DNA of 64,000 nucleotides from Apostichopus japonicus (lineage: Eukaryota; Echinodermata; Holothuroidea; Aspidochirotida; Stichopodidae), in the NCBI RefSeq assembly GCF_037975245.1, contig NC_092564.1, forward strand, positions 12,114,484 to 12,178,483, read 5' to 3'. The translations under genes and the position numbers were made by a program. Of this stretch, positions 50,801 through 62,800 are shown piece by piece. Below the pieces are notes generated by a model. That model saw nothing but the letters and a program-made list of their open reading frames with translations, searched no databases and was not told where the DNA came from. Position 1 is the stretch's first letter; each line of letters begins with the position of its first letter.

Positions 50801-53800
50801 GGAGGAGGAGGAGCAGGAGGAGGAGGAGGAGGGGTAGGAGAGGTGACTTTTCTATTAGCTAAACCAAAACCTGTCTGCTGTACCACTATAAATACTTTTT
50901 AATTACAAAACTCGTTTTCGTTAGGAATGCCACGACGCCAGTCGTCTCAAGATAACAAGACTAGTCTTCCCTCTCTCTCCCTTGTCCCAACCCCTACAAA
51001 CCATTTTAAAACCATTGAAAGGAATTGAATGCAAATTTCACCAGAATGCTTAGATTATGTTCCTTCTTAACATATCAAAAAGAAATTTTGACCTGGACTA
51101 TTCTTTAAATGAACCCACAAAGCTTACCCTTATATCTTGAGGGTGTTCTCCCTCTGCTATTCTCACCATCCAGAGAAATTTGTTAATATCGTCACCAGAG
51201 AAGCCGATCACTCCCCCAAAGATGACTAAAACATAATTAACGTCCAACATTTTCATGATTTCGTAAGCTTTAGGTTCTGTCGATGACATTGCTTTCCCAA
51301 CCTGTCGACATAAAAATGAATATGATATAAAGGAAATTATGTATTCATAGATGATTCCAGAAAGATGAGAGTGACGATAAAATGGATTGGTAGCATTTAA
51401 AACAATTTTGGCTGCCTCAAAACTAGTTTAAACAGAGATTGACAGGGACTGTGCACAGGCTAAACTGTCCACATTCATATGTGAGCTGCAATGTTTATAC
51501 ACCAAATGATAAATAAAGGAAATGAAATATTTTTTTTTTTTTTTTTTTACTGGCTATGAATTTGATGTTAAAACAGCAAGATTATAAATGGAAAAAAAAA
51601 ACATTCTGCAAGAAATTTTGCTCTTGAAATAACTTAAGACTGCTCTTTTCTGGAGTTACTGATGGCGAATCTTTCAAAAATTGATAGTTTCAAAAACGAT
51701 CAAATGAAAAAAAAGAAGAAAGTTAAATGCTGAAAGTATTGATTCAATGTTTCAAATATACTTCCAAGAGGTTCTGACACCCAAACGTCTCCACTCTGTG
51801 TTCCACTGAGCAGTATGGCATACTGAGCAGTATGGCATACTGAGCAGTATGGCATACTGAGTACAGTAGTATGGCATACTGAGCAGTATGCCATACTGAG
51901 CAGTGTGGCATACTGAGCAGTATGGAATACTCAGCAGTATGGAATACTCAGCAGTATGGCATACTGAGCAGTATGGCATACTGAGTACAGTAGTATGGCA
52001 TACTGAGCAGTATGCCATACTGAGCAGTGTGGCATACTGAGCAGTATGGAATACTCAGCAGTATGGAATACTCAGCAGTATGGCATACTGAGCAGTATGG
52101 CATACTGAGCAGTATGGCATATTGAGCAGTATGGCATACTAAGCAGTATGGCATACTAAGCAGTATGGAATACTCTCATGTTCCACTCAAGTGATACAAT
52201 GTCATCATTGAACCGTAATAGGGAGATGCTGAGGTGACTCACCAGTGCTATATGACTATTATTCCAGGTGTTGTTGTCGACTAGCGTGGTTCTATTAGCC
52301 ATTCCTGCTATCTGATATCCATAGTCCCACCATGACATCACTCTTGCATATTCATCAGTGTTCTGTCTCAACCAATAGTAAGCTTCCCGAAAGTCATCCA
52401 GAATTACCCGTGTCCTGAAATAAGAATGTAAACATTAACGTCTCTTTCTAGATAGAACTGAGGCTATTTACTTACATGCACATCATAACCTATATTTTGC
52501 GCCCCACAAAACTAATGACATCCACTACTGTAATGATACATGAGAACTCTACAGGTATATCTACTTGCCCTAAGACAGAAATATGGTCAACAGTTAATGA
52601 AAAAAACAGCTTCACTATCAATTCTTACACATACAAAGTAGACTGATCAACTGAGGGATGGGGTGGGGGGGTGCTGTACATATTCTGTGACAGTGTGGAA
52701 TATTAAATTGGAAATATAAAACACTTGTAACTGAGAGGCATTCCCAAGAGCAAAGCATCCCCTGTTACATTACAAATCCCAAAAACTAACACCTTTCTTT
52801 ACATTTAAGCAACATTTTAGATTGGAGAGAGATTCTATTCGGCACACGCAACCAGCTGTCGTAACTAAGTATGGTTTGTTACTATTCCCTTTATCTGCTG
52901 GGATGCAAACCAGCATCAACCTGGTAAGACCAAAAAGGCATGTTATTCCTTATCCCGGGAAGACCAATCAGATCACAAACGTTTTAGGGAGCAACTGTAG
53001 CAGTGTTACAATAACTCAATATCGTAGCTCAATACAATGGGAATACTGTAACTTCTTTTATTACCAAACCGAATTGATGAAAAGTTCTAATGCTGCATTT
53101 TAAATTCTCGTCAAGTAGTAGACTGGCCACACTGCGAGTCCTGCTAGCTTTGATTATGTTAATAAAATGCACCTGTCATAGATTTAAATTTTCAATACAA
53201 TCTCAAACTTGCAGTTTGTATTGAATAAATTTCAATCTGGTGGTAAAAGCCTCAACCCTCAAAGCAACAAATAAGATTTTTGAAATTTAGTCTTTATCAA
53301 AATCACGATGCAAGGGATAAAACTAGGTAGAAAACTTTTCAAGGTTTCCAAATGAAAAACGAACAATAACATTAAATTGTGAGGGACACAAAATTTCATG
53401 TACTGCATTAAGAATGATATAATCTGCATACTATGATTGCTGAAATGGTTGTAACCACATAGATCTCTTTGGTTATTAGTGACAGGGCTTTGTCAGGGTC
53501 ACACCAAGATACAACCAGACTCAACATGCAGTTTTCAAACTAAACTTCATTAATGTTACAGATTCCATTTCGTCATCAGATAGTTATTACAACTAAACTT
53601 TCGGAGGCATTTTCAATGACATTCTTCTAAGTAATCGTTACAACTGCTGGCACAACACCCATTCATAATCGATTTGAGATGTCACTATAACCTGCCATGC
53701 ATAAATACTTTTCTGCTACACTGCAAAATGTCCTTAGTGCTGCTCGAGTAAGCACCACCAGTGATGCAGTCATTCATTGACTCACCATCATTATACGATG

Positions 53801-56800
53801 TCATGATAACTTGCCATGTTTAAGTATCTTCAGGCTACAATGCAAGAGGTCCTTATTTGACTTGAGTAAACATTACAAGTGCTACAATGACTCACCCATC
53901 ATCACTGTAAGATGCTAACACAATGCTTGGACTTGAGTAAGCATTACTAGTGACCCAGGTGCAATGGACAGCAAACATCATTAGCATCATCATGATAGCT
54001 ATGACCACGAACCCTCTTAAATTGTTACCGGTCCCCTCAGAGTCCTTCTCGGGTTCCGGTTTGATCTTTCGGACTTTTCCAGCCTGCAGAGAGAGAATAG
54101 CACCGATCATGATACATTAACAATGGTTTCCATAGCAACTGAGAATGCTTTACCCCAGAATCAAAATAACACACATTATCACCAGAACAGAAAATGATAG
54201 TAATTACTAGTACAATCTGTGCACATGGCCCACAATGATGGTTACACTGTTCATAAATCACTACTAGCCACAACAAGAAGTCCCTCATTTTAATGAGGGT
54301 ATCGCTTTCACACTACTTGATTCAACCTTCCATCGGCATGGATAGACAACTTTTATCAATGTCCAAACTAATTTGCACTTAATTAAAATATCATCCAGAG
54401 ATTTGAGTGCAAGCACACATGAACACACACACACACTCTTTGCATATTATGAATCGTTATTAACAGTGGATCAATGTTTCACTTGTAACTGTAAATCACA
54501 GTGAAGTCCTTAGAATACTTCTCTTGACGGCTGGACAGAGGTTGGTCTTACCTTATCGTAAAGCTTTCTACCCTTCTTCTCTGTTTCCTCCTCAATCTCC
54601 TCCCCTTCTCCTTGTTCCTTCTCCTTCTTGGGTGTGTCGTCTACCAGATATTCATTGAGGGTCTTGGAGAGGCAGATGGACGCCAGGATGCAGACCACTG
54701 GGGTGAGAGTCAGCATCAACCTGACCATTACACCGGCAAAGTATGCTGCACTCATGGCATAGAGAATAACTGAAAAGGAGAGACACAAAACATATATGTA
54801 TTAAAGGGTGTGAAGACTTGCACAAAAAGAAAGGTCTAATGCCAGTAATCTGACCTAGTTTCGAATGAGGTGTAACAGAAGTGTTAGACACCACCATTGA
54901 TCCCAGAAAATACACACACAGCTTGCTACCATCGGTAATTAGACACTAGTGTACAGTCAGTACATAACAGCTGCCGTCGATACCCACAGCATAGTACTAA
55001 TGATACAGCGATGGACATCTCAGGTCCAGCTAAAGATAACAAGGTATCACGTTTAATTACTGTCTGCATTTTGTAGTGACACGAACAAAACGTCACTTGC
55101 AAGCAACAGAAAGTTAACTTTTTCAGATGGCCGCACGCGGTATTGGGCGAGTCTTCCATGCCTTTAAGTAACAAAGCATGTTAGCAGCAGCAGAGAGGCT
55201 CAGGAGCAGTTCTCCACTGGATTTATGACGCCTGAAAATACAGAAGGCTGGTTACCGACAGCCAAGATACACAAAGATCTCGACAGCTCTACACAGTACA
55301 CAACTAGACACTCTGGGTGGTAGTATGAGGGGTAGGTTGTATGGAGGTGACCTGTCAACTGGAGAGATCAGTGTCAAAGGTTACCAGTTCACCCTAGACG
55401 TAGTAGAGCCAGAAGTGCAGAGACAGGTAAGTGAGGAGCACAGTTAAGTAGCAAAGAATGTTAGCAGCAGAGAGGCTCAGGAGCAGTTCATTACTGGATT
55501 ATGACGCCTGAAAATACAGAAGGCTGGTTACCGACAGCCAAGATACATAAAGATCTCGACAGCTCTACACAGTACACAACTAGACACTCTGGGTGGTAGA
55601 CTGAGGGGGTAGGTTGAATGGAGGTGACCTGTCAACTGGAGAGATCAGTGTCAAAGGTGACCAGTTCACCCTAGATGTAGTAAAGCCAGAGTGCACTTGT
55701 TATGGGAAGACAGGTAAGTGAGGAGCCAAGTAAAGACACAGTTATTGCTTTGAGGATTGAATCAAACCAAAATACAAACCTGCATAAAGGGTCACTTTAC
55801 TTTTTAGATCTACAAAATTGTCTTTTATCTGTCAATCATAGTCACAACATGTTCACTCCCCCCCCCCCAACCATGCCCCCACACCACTGAATCCTTGCAT
55901 CAGGTTGTTGTTTTTCAAGCACCATTCCAAACATGTACCACAAAAAAAAGCTGCAGCAAAAAGTTTGACTATTTTTCAGGACACTCGTAACCTCCAAAGT
56001 GCAATGAATAAACAACTTGCCATCAATATGGAGCACTTATATGCCAAGTATAAACCCTTCCGATGCTGGCTTCTTGAGATATCGTTTTTACACATTTTGA
56101 ACCATACCCACCGTAACTGACCTTTGTCTAACACCAAAATAGTCACTCTGTTCAAGATGGACTAGAGAAGGGTAGCAGAAATATAACGGGGTGTTTTAAC
56201 AAAGATTTATTAGTGTCTGACAACTTCAATCCCCGGTTAATGAAAGTTACTCCAAAGAGAGAAAAAAAAACTCACAATTTTATTCACTTGAATAGCTGCC
56301 AAAATTCACAGATTCATCACAAGTTTCATACATACAGAAATAAGTTGATTTGTCTCCAGTAAAACAGATGAAATATTCCATATAGTTTGAACATTATATA
56401 TTATTCATAAATACTTACTGAAGACTCTTTCGTCGTTGATGTCTTTAATCACAAACCACAGGCCAGCTGGAAATGAGCAGGAGAGCATGTGGAGGTCAAA
56501 GAAGAAGGAAGCCCACGTAGTCGGCTGATGCTCGGACACAGAGGCGATGATAGGGATGTGAATTTTAGCGTAGCTGTCAAAATATAACAACAGATGAATG
56601 AATAATTAGTATTCGAAAAGGGTTTACAAATTAATGACTAGAATGGCAGTGCAACAAGCACCACTTTCAGATATACAGTTCCCATGAAGTTTAAAGCAGC
56701 TGTCTGTAGCCTGTCTGAAATGGATTAGAATTAAAATAGAAATGATGCATCTAGAGAATGAGATTTGAACAAGTCCTTTAATCTAGCAATCCTGACATCA

Positions 56801-59800
56801 GATTAACTAGTCCAGTGCTGCACAGGTTCCTCAATCTAATCGTTATTTGCAGCATATGACTACCAGTGATTTGTTTGTTTGTTAGAGAGAGTACAAACCG
56901 CAGAAATTTCTTGTCACTTTATCGTCACTTGATGAGATCATATATGAATTTGTGTGGGTATCTAAGCCAAACCACTGAGGGTTTCCTTCAGAGGGTTTCC
57001 CTCAGAAGCCCAGCTTCCAAAAGTACTTTTCCTTGGAGACTCAAGTTGTGATTTTCACTAGGCCAGCCGTGAACCATGAATTTCTAGGGTCTAGAGTCAT
57101 CCAAACAGTAGATAGACACACCCCGGTAATTGTGTTTATTAGAACTACACATTCAACTGATTTGATTGCAATTGATTACACACAGTCTGAAGTTAGCATT
57201 CAACACCAAATCAAAAATTTGAAAATAAATCACCATGTGTGAAAGTCGCGAAGCTTATTATCAGATTCCATCTGAAAAACGGGATTGGGAACCAATGGAA
57301 CTGTTTTTTTAATTTTCCACTATGCAACTGAAAACCCACAATAAAAGCTTTGCGACCCAGTTTTTGGAAGTGTGGGCTGTGGGGTATGCAAGCTATGTGG
57401 ATTCTGACCAGCATCCCTAATAGCACATATTTATTCACGATCAGCAGATTAGGATCATTTGCATAGAAACAATGGCAACTTAAAGTCTCAGTACGTGTTT
57501 GCCATAACTAAATGACACAGTTCTATGCAATTTTCATATCAATATTCATTATTTCTATTGAGTTATCTGTCGTTAAAACTGTTGAGCTGAATAAAATTTT
57601 CCAGATTTATTAACGAGTCCGTAGATTCTACAAACTTCTATCAAAATATGCCCAACAGATCATGCGCCAATCAAATATCTCTTCTTTGTTTACAACCGTT
57701 AGGCCTAGGCTTGTAGGCGATGAAGCTTGCGAAATTGTGTCATTTCCTTCCATTGCAATGAATAAACAGGTTTTTTCAGACGTTTCCTCCATGGAATTGT
57801 AAAAAGTGGATAGAAGTAGGAGTAGGACTGCTTAAATCCTGATAGGCTGCATCTGTAGACTATTTTGTTTACATTTGTGTAATGAACATGCTGACATGGG
57901 CGGTCGCAGTGATTATACCGTAAAATCGTTTGCGCCATAAGGGCAACAGAAAATAAGTTTCTTTCTTTCGATTGCGACAGCTTTTCTCCATTAAGAACAC
58001 CTGGTCAGAGTGCATTTAGAATAAGAAACTAAGAATCTACTTCGGAAGTTTGTTTTCCAGAAATTCATCAGCAAACACGTATTTAGACTTTTAAAGTTGA
58101 CTTACCCTGTGTCGTACAGAGAGTAGAACCTGCCACTCCAAGGTGCAACGTACCCTGATCGGAAGAAGATACAGAAGATGTAAGAATATCTGTTTCATAA
58201 TCTAACTATTTCAAAACGTGAGTTGACTTGTCATGATTGCCAAAAAATATATAACTTGTTCTCCAAACACAGAACCACTTTTTTTTCCATTAATTTCTTT
58301 TTAGCAAAATGGAAAAAACAGACTGACACAAAAAAATGGATTCTGTTCAAGGCAATAATATATTGCTCCTCTCTCTTGTTTGAAAAACAAGATATTATAA
58401 TTACAGATCAAACTTTTAGTTACTCATGTGATATAAAATTCACTAGTTTATCACACCTGTAGTTTTCATTCCGTTTTAGGTAAATTACTTGATTGCATCC
58501 AGAATGACAAGGTTACATCTTGTGCATGTTACATTGTCTACTTTACATAAACACATTTGACATTAGCAGATGAATCTTCTCTTCTTCTTCCTCCTTTACC
58601 ACCCCCATTCCCACCCCTCCCCCTCCCCCTTCCTTAAACCTTCGTCTACAATATTAAAAGAAAAAGTATCCTAAAGTGATTTCTAGTGTGATACTGTTGA
58701 TTGTCTACAAAACAACAGATAATTAAAAATCAGAAACAGAATGAACAAATCTTATTTCATATCATCAATTTATAAATCGATGCAAAACAGATAGCTTCAT
58801 CTCTGTAAAGGAACAAGAAGAGGAAATGCTGATTACCTGCGTAAGTGAGAAAAACCACGCCCAGGAACACTGCCCCCGCTGCACCCGTTACTCCAAAGAA
58901 GAATAGGGAACGAAACTCCTGCTTGGTTAGGTAGTCTTGGACGTACTTTAGGAAGGCATAGGCTTGCAAGAGAACAAACGTCCCTGTAGAGACAACAGAA
59001 AACAAGATCTGAAAGAACTGCGCAGAGGAATTTGACAAGAAAATAAAATTCAAGATTCTTGCAGATGAATATAGGGTTTACTTTGAAACATCTTCATTCG
59101 TCTCAATAACTTAATTGGCAACAAAACCTGCTTTGGAATATGCAGTAGCACGAGAGACATCCTGCCCAGTATGTATAAATTGATATTTAAAAGGAGAACA
59201 ACATACCAATCTAAACCCATTCAATAGGTTTTGTTACTCAATTCTACATTCACTCTACCCAAAATTCACTCAAGATATCAAGGCACGAAAACCATCAACT
59301 TGATCTACTCTCAACCCCAGTCAACTCATTTTAAGACTGTAAACATTGGAAGCAGTGCTTGCTAAAGGTGATTCTTGGTCATTCTCATTCCATCTAGTTC
59401 ATTTCGGAAGGGACAGCATCGTCTTCTGAGATGAAGTTTCAGAAGTCATTTTGAAAGGGCATAGATACTGCACAAGATCTTGGGCACAATGTATGATTGT
59501 AAGATCTCATGAGTGTATGCTACAGTAGATGTAAACCATGGAAACAACTTAACTCTGCTTAACTCTTAAACATACCCCCCCCCCCACCCCAGCAGCTTAC
59601 AAGCTACTTCTGTTACTACAGCTGTATGTTCTATTTGTACTGTTGCGCCTGCTGCCCCTGTACAGTGTAGGCACAACAGTAGAAACCTATCTCTTGGTCT
59701 TGTTTGGATCCTGTTACAGTAAATCTTTACCCCTCCCTCCCACTCTATGCCCTTCTCCCCCCACTCCAAAAGGCCATTTCACAAGATTGTTTCTTTCTGA

Positions 59801-62800
59801 TGGTTCTTAACATTTCTGATAATTAACATTTGACATATATACTAAAGGACACAAAAGCTTTCAGAATTTTGGTTGCTTTGTTCTTCTTCAATGATTTTAC
59901 ATTTTATATTTAGAAACTAGAAATGAAAAGAAAAAGAAACTTCGAGATGATTTGATCGAGCCATGTCATTGTATGTTGGTTGAACTAGGCACACACAGTA
60001 AACCCTTGATCTAGAGCACTATTCTTATTTGCATTTTTGTCCCTCCACGATCAGTGAACATTTATAGAAAAGTGCTTTTAATGTGACTGACTATTAATGA
60101 AATGCTTAATAAAGGTGATTCTCTCATTCTCTTTCCACCTAGATCATTTAAGATTTATAAGAAGTAGTTTCATCATTTTCCAGAGAAGTTAATTTTACAC
60201 GATCCAATAATCCACAACAGAAGCAGATAACAAAGAAATCTAAAGCATTAGTTAAGGGCAATAAAGAAAGGTATGTTGAATCTGTAATACAGTAGGTTCA
60301 AACTTCAAATCTTTAGGAAAAATAAAAAGTCCTTTGTAAGAACAATCTGAAAAACTATATGAAGCAATGCTAAGACAAAGAGAAATATTTCAAAGTCAAG
60401 TTGATTTGAAATGAATGTGATATGCTGAACTATAAAATAAAAATCTGCATTTAAGAAATAACTACCCCCCCCCCCAGCACTATTTATCTTTACCAGCTTC
60501 CCAAGCTATTTACAACATATCTTTATCTTTCTTCTGTCGAGCATATTATCTCATTCTTGCTGTCTTGTTTAAGTTTACGCCTCTCCGTACCTACTTTTAG
60601 AGCACATTATGATTTATTTCCAGAGTATTTCCAACACTGATGTTGGTTCTAGATGTTTTAATACTTCATAACTCACTTTAACCACCTTTTTAACCACATT
60701 CATAGTAAACAAATAAGTGTCATAATCAACCCTACGCCACAAAATAGAGCAATTAAATTTCCAAGGAAGGAAAAAAATCACATGGTTTAGGACTGCTTGT
60801 AGAGAATCACACCACAACTGGCTTTTCCTTCTACAGCATAATTTCCCAGCTTTAACCGAAAGGAATTATCTGTCTTTTACCCCAAAGAGGAAAGCATTTG
60901 TGAATCAGACGAGGACAGAAATACAGTAGACATCAGTACTCCTCCATCTTCAGTAGAATCCATCAAACAATGTATATTTCCCGATATATTTCGATAGCAA
61001 TGTTTGCTTGGCTTGATTTTTAAATTGTCACGATTCTCTTCCCCTCCAAAACGTTTCAACTTAAACCTGTCGATGAATCTGCCCAACTGCTCAAAAACGT
61101 GGCTTTGTCATTCAGCAATCTGTGCAGATTCATTAAATTTTCATTAGCAGTTTTCACCATCGTACAGGAAACTGTTCCACTATCGCCCGATAACTCACCA
61201 TCAAGATTAAAGATTAATGATAATCAAGGCCGGAAAAGAATTAGAGCACGCACGGATGTTAATCTGCTTCTGTTAAAATCTTGCAAGACAGAAGACAAAT
61301 CTGCAAGTATTGCCATAGCTACTATCTCAAGACAATTTTTTTTCTTTTTACTTATCTTCTCTGGTTAGGGTTCTGGAGGGGCATGTGGGGTGTAAGGGGG
61401 AGGTACAAAAAATAGGACCAGTGTACTGGTTAAATATATAGTACAAGATTAAATATTAATTGTGTGATGGTTTAAGTTTGTCATATTTTTTAAGGAAAGT
61501 CACCAAAGGTAAAACCTTGGTACAAAAACCAAACAACTTGATTGACTCTCAACCCCAGTCTCCTTACATAGAAACGGTAACCATGTGATCATGGTGATGT
61601 GACATCACATGAGTGATCATGATGATGTGACATCACATGATCACATGCCTCCAACCATACGTCGCTATCTAGCTTGCTATTAGTGGTCAGACAGGGCTTT
61701 GACATTTCTCATTGTAATGTAAAAGTTCCATCAAGTGTGATACGCCTGTAGCAGCAACCTTAAGTTTGTCCCGCTGTTTGTACGTTTGGATGATTCATTG
61801 CAGACGAACCATTAATGTCAACTGAACACCTTCTGGAATTGTGGTCACATGATTGCAACACTGGCAATGTTTGTCGTCAGAATCAGACAGTTCTTTTCCA
61901 TAAGTCTAAAAGTACACTGCCGTGTAGAGAAACACTTCCTGGTTTTGGAATGTCGCTTAATGGGCAATTATTTTGGATTTTTACAAGTCATTTAGTAATT
62001 ATCACCGGTTGGATATGAAACTAGTTTCTTTTCAGAAACTGTGTCCATAAAATACGGTTTCTAAACAATTTAACTATTTTGTTGCTAAGTCAGTATCAGT
62101 CATTTTATGTGCATCACTGCACAAAGCTGTGAACATCTTAATCATTGTTAGTGTGCTGCATGATACTGGAAATGTTTAGAAGGCACCATGTCCACAGTTG
62201 GAGGCTGGGGGGGGCTGGGGGGCTGGGGGGGGGGGGCTGAGGGGGGAGCCAGGATTTGAAGAACAATCTTCTTTAGTCTGCAGTTTCATAAAAATCACAC
62301 ACACTGTTTGCTCTGGAAATAAACTCTAACGTTTCATACAGATCCAATCTTGTCACCGTTACATATCGGAATTGGTTGGTAGCCTAGCCAACTTTTTATA
62401 TATCAGAATTTGAGGACCAAGTGATTATTAGGATCATTACCTGTTGCAGCTGACTTACAGACTAACTGAATCTTATAGGTTGATAAAGGTAACGTTCATG
62501 CAGAAGTTTGCTCGAGTAGTTTGAGCAAGTATGGAGAAAAGTGAGAAGACATTTATATACTGTAATGCAGCAAGATACTTCTAGTTGAAGCAATCATGAA
62601 TGAAGAATATTTAGTCTTGCCCTTCCCTATACCATTTCCCATCATCCAGCTGGCCCTTCACACCCCCACCCCCCACCCCCTGTGTACCCCCCATCAGAGC
62701 ACAGACTGACTGATCTTACCTGCAGCTGCCATGTGTTCACTTGTCCTTACAGGCTGAAATCCCACAAATGGAATCTGCATCGACAACAGTGTGCCCAGAA

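Noticed and set aside
50622-50837. Glu-rich plus-strand frame
   Set aside because: It is the (GAG)n microsatellite within an STT3B intron.
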